Below, in pieces: positions 17,220 to 31,130 of a stretch of 64,000 bases of DNA (the stretch's first letter is position 1; the number at the start of each line of letters is the position of its first letter). The notes under the pieces were generated by a model that was not told the origin of the DNA, ran no database searches, and saw only the letters and a program-made list of their open reading frames with translations. The DNA is from Streptomyces rapamycinicus NRRL 5491. GTDB taxonomy: Bacteria > Actinomycetota > Actinomycetes > Streptomycetales > Streptomycetaceae. The stretch lies in the NCBI RefSeq assembly GCF_024298965.1, contig NZ_CP085193.1, positions 9,858,001 through 9,922,000 of the forward strand, in the 5' to 3' direction. The position numbers and the translations under genes were made by a program.

Positions 17220-17691
17220 CCTGGAGCCGCACACCCGAGCAGGCCGCCGGGCCGGCCGGCCGATTCAGCCGCGTCGGAGTGCTGAAGTTCGACGATAGGG
17301 CGCGGCTCGTGCCGGCGGAGGCGATGAGCGCGGTGCGGGCCGAGGCCGGCCGGCTCATCGCCGAGCACGGAAGCCCCCGTGACCTCGTTCTGGAGCAGAT
17401 CGCCGCCGGCGAGGTCACGCCGAAGAGATTGTTCGTTCGCCGGGCCACTCGCCCGGAGGAGGCGCCCACGAAGCGCCCCGACCCTGGTCGGACCCGAGGC
17501 ACGCGCCATCCACGCGGCCACGGACGGCACGGACAGGCAGCGTTCCACGAGCGACGCGGGCCGGCACTCGCCGGGGACGAACGTCCGGGCGGACCGCGTC
17601 GCCGGCCGGGGTGACGCCGGGCAGGGCGGCTGCGATCCGGCACCGAACTCCTCTGACGGGGACCGAACGAACATGAGGCAGGGCGAATTTC
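17220..17691. other. 472-bp region without a convincing gene
   Basis: One plus-strand frame (about 17279-17450) encodes a plausible helical piece, with RAEAGRLIAEHG and LVLEQIAAGE, then degrades into an Arg/Pro/Gly-rich tail typical of non-coding GC-rich DNA. It could be the start of a broken gene. I see no clear terminator for the operon and no SARP-type repeats before the second SARP gene. Confidence 0.4.
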
Positions 17692-19524
17692 ATGAGAATC
17701 AACCTTCTCGGGCCGCTCCAGGCCTACGGGGACGATCACCGCGTCGACCTGGCGCCGGCCGCCCAGAAAGTACGTCAGACACTGGCACTGCTCGTGCTGA
17801 ACGCGGGCCGGGTGGTGCGCTTCGAGCAACTCATGGACGAACTGTGGGACGACGACCCACCGGCCAGCGCGCACACCGCCCTGCAGACGTATGTGTACCA
17901 GCTCAGGAAGCGGTTCTCCCTCGGCAACCCGAGGAGCGGCGGCGCGGTACGGGCGGCCGGCCCGCTGCTGGGCACGGTCGACGGCGGCTACCAGCTTTCG
18001 CTGCCCGCCGACCACGTGGATGTCTTCCGCTGCGAGCCGCTGCTCGCCCGCGCCCGTGCGGAGTTCCGTGACGAGGACTTCGCCCGGGCCCGTGACACGG
18101 CCGCCGCGGCGCTGCAGCTGTGGCGGGACGATGCCCTGGTGGACGTACGCAAGGGGCCCGCGCTGCAGGCCGAGGCGGTCCGCCTGAAGGAGCTGCGTAC
18201 CAGCGCACACCACCTGCGGATCGAAGCCGACCTGCACCTCGGCCGGCACCACGAGGTGCTCGGCGAACTCAGCTCGATGGCCGGGCGGGAACCCACGAAC
18301 GAGTGGGCCCAGCGCAATCTGATGACGGCTCTCTACCGCATGGACCGGCGGGTGGAGGCGCTCCAGGTCTACCAGCGGGCACGCGAGCGGATCGCCACCG
18401 AGCTGGGCCTCGACCCTTCCCCCGAACTCCAGGCCCTGCACACGGCCGTGCTCACGTCGGACGAGGAGCTGCTGCGTCCCGCCGGGCGGCTGACGGCCGT
18501 GACCGCCGCCACCCGGGCGCCCTGCCATCTGCCCGCCCCGCGCGAACGCCTGACCGGACGCGCCGGCCAACTGGCGCGCATCACCGCGGCGCTGGCGGGC
18601 CGGGCGCGGGAGGACCGGCCGCTCGTGATCGTGGGGGGCGCTCCCGGCACGGGGAAGAGCGAGCTGTGCCTGCACGCCGCGCATCAGGTGAGCGGCCACT
18701 ACCCGGACGGACGGCTCTACGCACGTCTCCGTGACGGCGCCGGGCGGCGGGTGCGGCCCGCCGAGATCCTCCGCTCGTTCCTGCGTGGACTCGGCGCGAC
18801 GGAGGAGCAGTTGCGGCTGGGCACCACCGACCTGAGCCTGCTGTTCCGCAGCTGGACCGCCGACCTGCGCGTCCTGGTGGTGCTCGACGACGTGTGCGAC
18901 GTACGGGACCTGACGCCGCTGCTGCCGTCCGGCGGTGGCTGCGGCGTGGTGATCGGCAGCCGGCGGCGGCTGTTCGTGTCCTCGTCGGCGGTCCACGTCG
19001 AACTGGCCGGACTGTCCTTCGACGACTGTCTGCACCTGCTGGCATCCTCCGTGCCGAACCACCGGACCACCATGGACCCGGAGGGGCTGCGGCGGCTGGC
19101 CGGGCTGTGCCGGGGGCTGCCGGGCGCGCTCTTCGCGGTGGCTTCGCAGCTGCGCCGCCGCCCGCACTGGACGGCCCGGCAGGCCACTGCCTGGGTCCTC
19201 GCGTCCGGGGGCGGCGACAGCGATCCGCTGGGCGTGCGGGCCGGATTCGACCGGACGCTCGCGACGCTGCCCGCCGAGTCGCGGTCCCTGGCGTACGCGC
19301 TGTTGTCCCCCGGCGTCCCCGACCGGCTCACGCCGGCGCTTGCCGCCGTGGCCCTGGGGATCAGCGACCAGCGGGCCGAGGATCTGCTGGAGGAACTGTC
19401 GGAGAGCTACCTGCTGCGCGCGCGGCACCTGTGCGTGAACGGCCGGTTCTCCTACGAGTGGGAGCCTGGGGTACGCCCGTTCGCGGCGCGGCGGAGCAAC
19501 GCGCCGGTCATGTGCTCGGCCTGA
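17692..19524 (+). CDS. SARP transcriptional activator with NB-ARC domain
   Basis: 610 residues. The winged helix begins at MRINLLGPLQAY (QTYVYQLRKRF) and the activation domain extends to about residue 260 (ELGLDPSPELQAL). An NTPase domain follows with P-loop GGAPGTGKSELCL near residue 320 and VLVVLDDVCD as Walker B. It has no TPR region, so it is shorter than the SARP at 8479. It sits between the 7-deazaguanine operon and the first ATP-grasp gene, so it is the best placed regulator of the middle pathway. No TTA codon was noticed. Confidence 0.87.
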   Translation: MRINLLGPLQAYGDDHRVDLAPAAQKVRQTLALLVLNAGRVVRFEQLMDELWDDDPPASAHTALQTYVYQLRKRFSLGNPRSGGAVRAAGPLLGTVDGGYQLSLPADHVDVFRCEPLLARARAEFRDEDFARARDTAAAALQLWRDDALVDVRKGPALQAEAVRLKELRTSAHHLRIEADLHLGRHHEVLGELSSMAGREPTNEWAQRNLMTALYRMDRRVEALQVYQRARERIATELGLDPSPELQALHTAVLTSDEELLRPAGRLTAVTAATRAPCHLPAPRERLTGRAGQLARITAALAGRAREDRPLVIVGGAPGTGKSELCLHAAHQVSGHYPDGRLYARLRDGAGRRVRPAEILRSFLRGLGATEEQLRLGTTDLSLLFRSWTADLRVLVVLDDVCDVRDLTPLLPSGGGCGVVIGSRRRLFVSSSAVHVELAGLSFDDCLHLLASSVPNHRTTMDPEGLRRLAGLCRGLPGALFAVASQLRRRPHWTARQATAWVLASGGGDSDPLGVRAGFDRTLATLPAESRSLAYALLSPGVPDRLTPALAAVALGISDQRAEDLLEELSESYLLRARHLCVNGRFSYEWEPGVRPFAARRSNAPVMCSA

Positions 19525-19677
19525 GGCTCACGGCTCCAGGACGACTTCCCCCGTCGCGCCGCGCGTCTCCAGCGCGTGGCGCGGCTCCGTGCTCGCCGGG
19601 ATGATCTCATGCGGGACCGCACCGGCCGGCCCGCCTCGCCCGAACCGCCCAAGCAACCGAACCCTTGGAGAACCGTC

Positions 19678-20949
19678 ATGCCACAGCGCCCGAAACTCGT
19701 CCTCGTCGGCCAGTTGTCCGTGTATCCCTGGGTGTTCGAAGCAGCCGAGCGTGCCGGTATCGACCTGATCCTCATCCCCAGGGGGGACGACTCGGCGGAG
19801 TCCGCCGGGCGGGCCAAGGCGGTGGTCGAAGTGCTGCCACTGGACATCGAGGAAAACCCGGAAGGTGCGCTGATCGCGCTCGCCGAGCGCTACCGGCGGG
19901 AGCCCTTCGGCGGAATCATGGCGGGCAACGAGAGGGTCGTGCCGTTCGTGGCGCGCGCCGCCCGAGAGCTGGGCCTCACCGGCCTGACCGAGGAGGCGGC
20001 GGCCGTGGTGCGCGACAAGCGCAGCATGCGCCAGCACCTGCGGGAGGCGGGTCTGGGCGCGCCCGGCTTCGTGGCCGTCGAGGATCCGGACGGCTGGACC
20101 GAGGCGCTGACCTTGCGGTTCCCCGTCGTGGTCAAGCCGGCGAACGGCCACTCCAGCCTCGGTGTGATCCGTGTGGATGACAAGGACAGCCTTGAGCAGG
20201 CCGTGGCCCGCACCTGGAAGCTCATCGAAACCCACCACCTGGGGGCCGCCGACGGATCGGCCCCGGAATCCGGTGTGCTGGTCGAGGAGTACCTGGATGG
20301 GCCGGAGGTCTCCGCCGAATCCCTCGTGCGCGACGGGCGGGTACGGGTCTGTGGCATCAGCTGGAAGGGGGAACTGGCGGGTCCCTACTTCGAGGAGACC
20401 ACGCTGCGGGCCCCCGCCCAGCTGCCCGCCGAGATACTCGCCGCGATCGAGGCGGAGGTGATCGGTGCCCACCACGCCTTCGGCGTCACGGAGGGCACCA
20501 CGCACACCGAAGTGCGGCTGGTCGGCGGGGTGCGGCCGGTGCTGCTGGAGATGGGCGCGCGGATCGGCGGCGGCGGCTTCATGCACCACCTCGTCCACCT
20601 CAGCAGCGGGATCGACCTGGCCGCCGAGGCGATGCGCATCCACCTCGGCCAGGAACCGCTCTGCTGGAGTGAGGAGCCGGAACCGGTCGGCCACGTGGCG
20701 GCCTACCAGGTGGCGGTCGGCAGCGGTGGACGGATGAAGCGGATACGCGGCTTGGACGCGGTGCGCGACGACCCGCGGGTGGACTACGTGGTGGAGGCCG
20801 TGAGCCCCGGCACACTGCTGGCCCCCTACCCGGACCACTCCGGATACCCGGTCATGGTGATCTCCCGTCATGAGTCGGATGCCGAGGCCGAGGAGTACCG
20901 CGCCCACCTCGAGCGGACGCTGCACGTCGAGTACGAAGAGCAGGGTTGA
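19678..20949 (+). CDS. ATP-grasp amide ligase
   Basis: A 423-residue ATP-grasp enzyme of the amino acid ligase type. FPVVVKPANGHSSLGV holds the ATP-binding Lys, VLVEEYLDGPEVS contacts the adenine, and LLEMGARIGGGG is the metal-binding loop. Start is MPQRPKL behind TTGGAG; upstream frame is the 3' end and spacer of the SARP gene. Family members join two amino or carboxylic acids through an acyl phosphate, for example dapdiamide-type Dap ligation. Directly upstream of the diaminopropionate genes, it may couple Dap or its NRPS product. A terminator follows. Confidence 0.85.
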   Translation: MPQRPKLVLVGQLSVYPWVFEAAERAGIDLILIPRGDDSAESAGRAKAVVEVLPLDIEENPEGALIALAERYRREPFGGIMAGNERVVPFVARAARELGLTGLTEEAAAVVRDKRSMRQHLREAGLGAPGFVAVEDPDGWTEALTLRFPVVVKPANGHSSLGVIRVDDKDSLEQAVARTWKLIETHHLGAADGSAPESGVLVEEYLDGPEVSAESLVRDGRVRVCGISWKGELAGPYFEETTLRAPAQLPAEILAAIEAEVIGAHHAFGVTEGTTHTEVRLVGGVRPVLLEMGARIGGGGFMHHLVHLSSGIDLAAEAMRIHLGQEPLCWSEEPEPVGHVAAYQVAVGSGGRMKRIRGLDAVRDDPRVDYVVEAVSPGTLLAPYPDHSGYPVMVISRHESDAEAEEYRAHLERTLHVEYEEQG

Positions 20950-20970
20950 GCACACGCCACCGAGTGACCC

Positions 20971-21016
20971 GAGGGGCTGTTCAGTCGTCCGTTGTGGACG
21001 GGCTGAACAGCCTCTC
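20971..21016 (+). terminator. Rho-independent-like terminator after the ATP-grasp gene
   Basis: GAGGGGCTGTTCAG at 20971-20984 pairs with CTGAACAGCCTCTC at 21003-21016, with one G-T wobble. The stem extends inward through TCGTCC and GGACGG, and TTTT follows at 21021. It separates the ATP-grasp gene from the sbnA promoter. The inverted 1,110-bp repeat begins exactly at that T-run. Confidence 0.75.
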
Positions 21017-21048
21017 TCCCTTTTCTGTCTTCGGGTGTTTGTCGTAGT

Positions 21049-21081
21049 GCGCTTGAGTCGCGGTTGAGCCGCTTCGACCGG
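21049..21081 (+). promoter_or_regulatory. SARP-type direct repeats before sbnA copy 1
   Basis: GCGCTTGAGTC, GCGGTTGAGCC and GCTTCGACCGG are consecutive 11-mers, so TTGAG recurs every 11 bp, the helical spacing used by SARP activators. They end about 20 bp before the ATG. There is no Shine-Dalgarno sequence before the ATG, so a leaderless mRNA with a -10 near CAGACT is plausible. The same TTGAGTCGC core recurs at 32477. Confidence 0.65.
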
Positions 21082-21101
21082 TTCCGTGCCAGACTCGGCC
21101 C

Positions 21102-22118
21102 ATGCTCCACGGGCGTGCGGATCAATCTCTGATCGAACGGGCAAGGCAAATTCGCAGGGGCCTTATGGGAACCCCGCTGATTCCTCTGGCGGACGAGCAG
21201 TGTGACATCGTCGCGAAGCTGGAATTCTGCAATCCCACGGGAAGCAGCAAAGACCGTTCGGCGCTGTGGATTCTGGAACAGGCGATCGGCCGCGGGGAGA
21301 TAGCGCGGGGCACGACGGTGGTCGAGTCCTCGTCCGGCAATTTCGCGCTGGCCCTGGCCTTCTACTGCCGGATGCTCGGCATCTCGTTCGTCCCGGTCAT
21401 CGATCCGAACTGCAACGAGGCCACCGAGGCCCAGCTCCGGCTGCTGTGCGAGCGGGTGGAGAAAGTCGCCATCCGTGACGGGTCGGGCAGCTACCTGAAG
21501 AACCGGCTGTCCCGGGTCCGGGAACTGCTGGTCGAACTCGACTCGGCCTATTGGCCCAACCAGTACGCCAATCCCGATGCCCGCGACGCGCATTACCACT
21601 TCACCGCGGGCGAGCTGATCGCACAGGCCGGCCCGCTGGACTATCTCTTCGTCGGCGTGGGCACCGGCGGCACGATCGCCGGGCTCTCCCGCCGGATCAA
21701 GGAAACCTACCCCGACTGCGTCGTCGTCGCCGTCGACGCCGAAGGCTCGGTGATCTTCGGCGGCCCGCCGAAGAAGCGGCGGATCCCCGGCATCGGCTCC
21801 AGCATCGTGCCACCGCTGTGCGGCCAGGCGCTGATCGACCACGTCGAGATCGTCTCCGAGGCACGAGCCGTCGAGGCCTGCTCCGCCCTGGCCGCCGAGT
21901 ACGGCCTGTACGCGGGCGGCTCGACCGGCAGCACCTACGCCGCCGTCCAGGACTACTTCGCCCGGCACCGCCCCGGCACCCACCGTCCCCGGGTCGCCTT
22001 CATCGCCGCCGACCGCGGCCACGCCTACGCCCAGACCATCTACGACCCCCTATGGGTCCAGCAACTGCACGCGGAAACGGCACAAACCCCCGGCGTCGAA
22101 ACCCTGGCCGTCAACTGA
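21102..22118 (+). CDS. sbnA: SbnA-like PLP enzyme for 2,3-diaminopropionate (copy 1)
   Basis: A 338-residue fold-type II PLP enzyme close to cysteine synthase. NPTGSSKDRS carries the Schiff-base Lys, SSSGNFAL is the substrate loop and VGTGGTIAG binds the phosphate. SbnA-type enzymes condense O-phospho-L-serine with L-glutamate to N-(1-amino-1-carboxy-2-ethyl)-glutamate. The sbnB partner starts 15 bp downstream, which separates it from housekeeping cysteine synthases. It is preceded by SARP-type repeats and appears leaderless. A nearly identical copy lies inverted at 30061-31077. Confidence 0.9.
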   Translation: MLHGRADQSLIERARQIRRGLMGTPLIPLADEQCDIVAKLEFCNPTGSSKDRSALWILEQAIGRGEIARGTTVVESSSGNFALALAFYCRMLGISFVPVIDPNCNEATEAQLRLLCERVEKVAIRDGSGSYLKNRLSRVRELLVELDSAYWPNQYANPDARDAHYHFTAGELIAQAGPLDYLFVGVGTGGTIAGLSRRIKETYPDCVVVAVDAEGSVIFGGPPKKRRIPGIGSSIVPPLCGQALIDHVEIVSEARAVEACSALAAEYGLYAGGSTGSTYAAVQDYFARHRPGTHRPRVAFIAADRGHAYAQTIYDPLWVQQLHAETAQTPGVETLAVN

Positions 22119-22132
22119 AGGAGAACCACCCC

Positions 22133-23152
22133 GTGTCCACCATGGTCCCGCCGCCCATGACCGTGATCGGCGCGGGCGACATCGCCGCCGAGACGGATCG
22201 TCACCGTCCAGAGCTCATCGAGGTCGTCCGTGCCGCCTACCTCGCGCACGATGCCGGACAGAGCTCGAACCCGCACAGCTCGTTCCTGCGCTTCCCCCAC
22301 CAGAGCCGGTCGCGCATCATCTCCCTGCCCGCCTATCTGGGCGGCGAGTTCGAGGTCGCCGGCAACAAGTGGATCGCCAGCTTCCCGGACAACACCCAGC
22401 ACGGGATCCCCCGCGCCTCGGCCACGCTGATCCTCAACGACTGCGTCACCGGCTATCCGTTCGCCTGCATGGAGTCCTCCATCGTCTCGGCGACGCGGAC
22501 CGCGGCCTCCGCGGTACTGGGCGCGCAGACGCTGCTCGGCGCGCGCCGTGCCCGCCGGGTCGGCATCGTGGGCACGGGTCTGATCGCCCAGCACGTATGG
22601 CGGTTCCTGCGTGATCTCGACTGGGAGATCGACGGCTTCCGGCTCTTCGACCTCGACCCGGCGGCGGCGGACCGCTTCGCCGCCGTCGTGGCCGAGCACA
22701 CCGAGGCCGAGATCGTGGTCGCCGAGGCGGTGGAGGACGCGTTCACCGACTGCGACCTGGTGGTGCTGACCACGGTGGCCGGCGAACCGCATCTGCACGA
22801 CCCCGGGCTGCTGGCCCACAACCCGGTGGTCCTGCATCTGTCCCTGCGCGACCTCGCCCCCGAGCTGATCCTCGCCGCCCAGAACTTCACCGACGACGTC
22901 GACCACGCCGTACGCGAGCGCACCTCGCTGCACCTGACCGAACAGCGCACCGGCAACCGGGACTTCGTCGACGGCACCCTCGCCGACCTGCTGCGCGGGC
23001 GGCTGCACCGGCAGCACGGACGCCCGGCGATCTTCTCGCCGTTCGGACTCGGCGTACTCGACCTCGCCGTCGGCAAGTGGGTGCACGACCGGGTCGTCGC
23101 CGCGGGCCGGGGCCACCGCGAGAGGGACTTCTTCACCGGGGTGGGGGTCTGA
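22133..23152 (+). CDS. sbnB: SbnB-like dehydrogenase giving L-2,3-diaminopropionate
   Basis: 339 residues, ornithine cyclodeaminase/mu-crystallin family. GIVGTGLIAQHVW is the NAD-binding loop, and NKWIASFPDN and SATRTAA are SbnB-like substrate motifs. It oxidatively cleaves the SbnA product to L-Dap and 2-oxoglutarate. I choose GTG 22133 because AAGGAGAAC, the end of the duplicated cassette, is correctly spaced for it. The frame is open far upstream only through sbnA out of phase. It heads the run sbnB, MbtH, thioesterase, NRPS. Confidence 0.9.
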   Translation: MSTMVPPPMTVIGAGDIAAETDRHRPELIEVVRAAYLAHDAGQSSNPHSSFLRFPHQSRSRIISLPAYLGGEFEVAGNKWIASFPDNTQHGIPRASATLILNDCVTGYPFACMESSIVSATRTAASAVLGAQTLLGARRARRVGIVGTGLIAQHVWRFLRDLDWEIDGFRLFDLDPAAADRFAAVVAEHTEAEIVVAEAVEDAFTDCDLVVLTTVAGEPHLHDPGLLAHNPVVLHLSLRDLAPELILAAQNFTDDVDHAVRERTSLHLTEQRTGNRDFVDGTLADLLRGRLHRQHGRPAIFSPFGLGVLDLAVGKWVHDRVVAAGRGHRERDFFTGVGV

Positions 23153-23155
23153 CGC

Positions 23156-23365
23156 ATGAGCGCCTCACCCGCCGCGCGCCCCGACGGGGACCGGTACGTC
23201 GTCGTGGTGAACCACGAGGAGCAGTACTCGGTCTGGTTCGCCGACCGTGAGCTGCCCGACGGCTGGACCGCCACCGGCGCGCAGGGCACCCGCCAGGAGT
23301 GCCTGGACCACATCGAGCAGGTGTGGACCGACCTGACCCCGCGCTCCGTACGAGCCGCACGATGA
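23156..23365 (+). CDS. MbtH-like protein
   Basis: 69 residues with the MbtH signature: NHEEQYSVW, then LPDGWTATG, then CLDHIEQVWTD. These proteins bind and activate NRPS adenylation domains, here most likely one or both in the NRPS that follows. It is 3 bp from sbnB, and its stop overlaps the thioesterase start (ATGA). Confidence 0.95.
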   Translation: MSASPAARPDGDRYVVVVNHEEQYSVWFADRELPDGWTATGAQGTRQECLDHIEQVWTDLTPRSVRAAR

Positions 23366-24099
23366 CGGCGGGTGCCCTCGCGACGGCCTGGCTGCGCGGG
23401 CTCGGCGGCCGTGAACACACCGCGCGGTGGCGCCTGTTCGTCTTCCCGCACGCCGGGGCGGGCGCCTCCGCCTACCGGCTGGCGGCGCACCTGCCGGAAA
23501 CCGTCGAAGTCTGCACGGTCCAGTTGCCCGGCCGGGAGAACCGGCTCGCCGAACCGGCCCTGACGTCGCTGGACGACGCCGTGGCCGCGCTCGCGCCGCT
23601 CATCGCGGACCACACGGACCTGCCGTACGCCTTCTTCGGGCACAGCATGGGCGCCCTGATCGCCTTCGAGACGGCCCGGCGGCTGCGTGCGCTCGGCACA
23701 CGCCTGCCCGACCGCCTGTTTCTGTCGAGCATGCGCGCCCCCGGCCTGCCGGACCGCGACCCGCGGCACACGCTGCCCGACGACAAGCTGCTCGCCACGG
23801 CCGAATTCGACGGCGTGGACCCCGAGTTGCAGGAGCTGCTGCTGCCGCTGCTGCGCGCGGACCTGACGCTGTGCGAGACGTACACGCACCGGGCCGAGGC
23901 ACCCCTGCCCTGTGGCCTGACCGTTCTGGCCGGCTCGGACGACGAAAGCGTCGACCGGACGGAGCTCAGCGGCTGGCGCGAGCACACCTCGGCCGACTTC
24001 GAACTGCACCTGTTCCCGGGCGCCCCCCACCTGTATGTGCGCGGCGCGGAACGACAGCTGGCAGAGACGATCACGCGTACCTTCCCCGCACGGGGCTGA
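23362..24099 (+). CDS. Type II thioesterase
   Basis: 245 residues, external thioesterase of the NRPS/PKS editing kind. FPHAGAGASAYR is the family's N-terminal motif, GHSMGA holds Ser95, and GAPHLYV near the C terminus holds the His. Its usual job is to clear misloaded carrier domains. As the NRPS lacks an internal thioesterase, it may also help release the product. Start is set by the overlap with the MbtH gene. Confidence 0.92.
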   Translation: MTAGALATAWLRGLGGREHTARWRLFVFPHAGAGASAYRLAAHLPETVEVCTVQLPGRENRLAEPALTSLDDAVAALAPLIADHTDLPYAFFGHSMGALIAFETARRLRALGTRLPDRLFLSSMRAPGLPDRDPRHTLPDDKLLATAEFDGVDPELQELLLPLLRADLTLCETYTHRAEAPLPCGLTVLAGSDDESVDRTELSGWREHTSADFELHLFPGAPHLYVRGAERQLAETITRTFPARG

Positions 24100-24126
24100 G
24101 AAGGGCCCGTACGGGGCTGAGAAGGG
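24090..24126 (+). repeat. 16-bp direct repeat, 21-bp period, across the thioesterase stop
   Basis: ACGGGGCTGAGAAGGG occurs at 24090-24105 and again at 24111-24126. The first copy contains the thioesterase stop codon; the second provides the AAGGG before the NRPS start. A similar 21-bp duplication spans the rapO stop at 46268-46309. Confidence 0.9.
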
Positions 24127-24134
24127 ATCCGTTC

Positions 24135-29077
<4,943 letters not shown>

Positions 29078-29081
<4 letters not shown>

Positions 29082-29122
29082 GCGGCACCGACGGCGCGAG
29101 CGTCGTCCCGGTCGGTGCCTAG
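29078..29122 (+). CDS. 14-codon ORF overlapping the NRPS stop (possible truncated gene)
   Basis: ATG overlaps the NRPS TGA and the frame ends after 14 codons (MSGTDGASVVPVGA), right inside the following hairpin. It may be the start of a lost downstream gene cut by the convergent operon, or chance. Confidence 0.2.
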
Positions 29123-29141
29123 TCGACGCCGTCGACTAGGC
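29117..29141. terminator. Hairpin between the convergent NRPS and oxygenase operons
   Basis: GCCTAGTCGAC and GTCGACTAGGC form a perfect 11-bp stem around a 3-nt loop. It lies between the NRPS stop and the stop of the minus-strand oxygenase, where a bidirectional terminator is expected. It lacks T-runs, which is common in Streptomyces. Confidence 0.65.
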
Positions 29142-29158
29142 CGCCGGCCCGGTAGGGC

Positions 29159-29995
29159 TCAGGTCCAGCTCACGACCGTTCGGGGATCGGTGAACCCCAT
29201 GATGAAGGACACCGTCGTGCGGTTGCCGGTGTTGGCGTCCACCGCGTGCACGAACGCACCGTTGAAGGCGTAGACGTCGCCCTCCCGGATGTCCAGGCGC
29301 AGTTCCTCGAAGTCCGCCAGGGCCTCGGCCTGGTAGGGCAGCCCCGTCAGCTCGATGTCGAGCGAGCGCCGGGTCGCGTCGTCGGGGCGGATGTTCCAGA
29401 TCACCAGCCGCCCTCCGGCGCTGTGTTCGGTGCACATGTTCACCGCGCAGATCTGGTGGTCCAGGACCCGCTGGATCTCGAAACCGGCCTGTCGCGGGTC
29501 CTTGCACTGCGCCTCGTCCTCGTGCGGGTCGAGGGAGAAGTCACCCTCCTTGTCCCACGCGCGGATCAGCGCGGCGCACGCCGAGCGGCCGTTCATCCGC
29601 GCCACCCGCAGGGACGCGCCCTCCTGCCGCAGGGCCTCGTCCACGCCCTGGCGGAACTCGTGCCAGGGCGAGTTCGGGGCGTCGATGACCTGCTGGACGT
29701 GCTCGGCGACCTCGGCGGACTCGTCGAGATAGGTGTCGGCGTCCTTGTTCCAGTGGTAGGCGCCGACGTAGTGCGAGGGCTCGCCCTCCCGATGCTGCCG
29801 GGCGGGGCTGGCCCAGAATCGTTCGGTCAGTTCCTTGCGCGCCGCCGTCGGTATGACATCCCGGAAGATCACGCCCAGCCTGCGGCCGTGCAGGACGTCC
29901 AGAACGAGCTCGTAGTCCAGTTCGCCGCGCTCCTCGAAGCGGAAGAACTCCGGATCGGCCTGCTGTCCGCTCAGCCGTATCTTGCTCTGCTGCAT
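29159..29995 (-). CDS. Fe(II)/2OG-dependent oxygenase
   Basis: 278 residues. DPHEDEAQ supplies His-x-Asp, AFVHAVD the distal His and NRTTVSF the Arg that would bind 2-oxoglutarate. The Asp is intact, so a hydroxylase is more likely than a halogenase. I start at MQQSKIRL, behind a GAGAGAG stretch; the long upstream frame is the antisense of sbnA. It is preceded 66 bp upstream by sbnA copy 2 on the same strand, so it is expressed from the duplicated cassette. The substrate is probably an amino acid such as Dap or a carrier-bound residue. Confidence 0.8.
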   Translation of the reverse strand: MQQSKIRLSGQQADPEFFRFEERGELDYELVLDVLHGRRLGVIFRDVIPTAARKELTERFWASPARQHREGEPSHYVGAYHWNKDADTYLDESAEVAEHVQQVIDAPNSPWHEFRQGVDEALRQEGASLRVARMNGRSACAALIRAWDKEGDFSLDPHEDEAQCKDPRQAGFEIQRVLDHQICAVNMCTEHSAGGRLVIWNIRPDDATRRSLDIELTGLPYQAEALADFEELRLDIREGDVYAFNGAFVHAVDANTGNRTTVSFIMGFTDPRTVVSWT

Positions 29996-30060
29996 CTGTT
30001 CTCTCTCTTTCACGCGTACACCACTGCCGTAGCCGCGCGGCGGACGGCGGTGGTTCTCCT

Positions 30061-31077
30061 TCAGTTGACGGCCAGGGTTTCGACGCCGGGGGTTTGTGCC
30101 GTTTCCGCGTGCAGTTGCTGGACCCATAGGGGGTCGTAGACGGTCTGGGCGTAGGCGTGGCCGCGGTCGGCGGCGATGAAGGCGACCCGGGGACGGTGGG
30201 TGCCGGGGCGGTGCCGGGCGAAGTAGTCCTGGACGGCGGCGTAGGTGCTGCCGGTCGAGCCGCCCGCGTACAGGCCGTACTCGGCGGCCAGGGCGGAGCA
30301 GGCCTCGACGGCTCGTGCCTCGGAGACGATCTCGACGTGGTCGATCAGCGCCTGGCCGCACAGCGGTGGCACGATGCTGGAGCCGATGCCGGGGATCCGC
30401 CGCTTCTTCGGCGGGCCGCCGAAGATCACCGAGCCTTCGGCGTCGACGGCGACGACGACGCAGTCGGGGTAGGTTTCCTTGATCCGGCGGGAGAGCCCGG
30501 CGATCGTGCCGCCGGTGCCCACGCCGACGAAGAGATAATCCAGCGGGCCGGCCTGTGCGATCAGCTCGCCCGCGGTGAAGTGGTAATGCGCGTCGCGGGC
30601 ATCGGGATTGGCGTACTGGTTGGGCCAATAGGCCGAGTCGAGTTCGACCAGCAGTTCCCGGACCCGGGACAGCCGGTTCTTCAGGTAGCTGCCCGACCCG
30701 TCACGGATGGCGACTTTCTCCACCCGCTCGCACAGCAGCCGGAGCTGGGCCTCGGTGGCCTCGTTGCAGTTCGGATCGATGACCGGGACGAACGAGATGC
30801 CGAGCATCCGGCAGTAGAAGGCCAGGGCCAGCGCGAAATTGCCGGACGAGGACTCGACCACCGTCGTGCCCCGCGCTATCTCCCCGCGGCCGATCGCCTG
30901 TTCCAGAATCCACAGCGCCGAACGGTCTTTGCTGCTTCCCGTGGGATTGCAGAATTCCAGCTTCGCGACGATGTCACACTGCTCGTCCGCCAGAGGAATC
31001 AGCGGGGTTCCCATAAGGCCCCTGCGAATTTGCCTTGCCCGTTCGATCAGAGATTGATCCGCACGCCCGTGGAGCAT
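30061..31077 (-). CDS. sbnA: SbnA-like PLP enzyme for 2,3-diaminopropionate (copy 2)
   Basis: 338 residues, identical to the copy at 21102 except Val for Ile in the segment AQTVYDPLW near the C terminus. All PLP motifs (SSKDRS, SSSGNF, GTGGT) are intact, so it should be active. It leads the minus-strand oxygenase operon and directly follows the GNAT-like gene. There is no second sbnB, so extra dosage alone gives no Dap. The cassette may have been kept for its SARP-controlled promoter. Confidence 0.92.
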   Translation of the reverse strand: MLHGRADQSLIERARQIRRGLMGTPLIPLADEQCDIVAKLEFCNPTGSSKDRSALWILEQAIGRGEIARGTTVVESSSGNFALALAFYCRMLGISFVPVIDPNCNEATEAQLRLLCERVEKVAIRDGSGSYLKNRLSRVRELLVELDSAYWPNQYANPDARDAHYHFTAGELIAQAGPLDYLFVGVGTGGTIAGLSRRIKETYPDCVVVAVDAEGSVIFGGPPKKRRIPGIGSSIVPPLCGQALIDHVEIVSEARAVEACSALAAEYGLYAGGSTGSTYAAVQDYFARHRPGTHRPRVAFIAADRGHAYAQTVYDPLWVQQLHAETAQTPGVETLAVN

Positions 31078-31097
31078 GGGCCGAGTCTGGCACGGAA

Positions 31098-31130
31098 CCG
31101 GTCGAAGCGGCTCAACCGCGACTCAAGCGC
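31098..31130 (-). promoter_or_regulatory. SARP-type direct repeats before sbnA copy 2
   Basis: Same three 11-mers as at 21049-21081, on the opposite strand (TTGAG at 11-bp spacing). They place sbnA copy 2 and the oxygenase under the same predicted control as the NRPS operon. Confidence 0.65.

Larger units (their letters stand above)
21021..22130 (+). repeat. 1,110-bp inverted repeat, copy 1 (promoter, sbnA, RBS)
   Basis: 21021-22130 is the reverse complement of 30049-31158. Both ends were located base by base: left neighbours differ (CCC against CCT) and right neighbours differ (C against G) right after AGGAGAACCACC. Only two substitutions were noticed, at 21641 (C, silent Asp codon) and 22038 (A, Ile/Val). 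The unit includes promoter DNA, the complete sbnA and the ribosome binding site used by the next gene. Confidence 0.95.

Noticed and set aside
17131..19428. A 765-residue minus-strand open frame opposite the SARP gene
   Set aside because: Antisense of SARP and NB-ARC motifs; composition low-complexity.
21102..22118. Housekeeping cysteine synthase or resistance copy
   Set aside because: Coupling to an sbnB-type gene, MbtH and NRPS fits diaminopropionate supply better.
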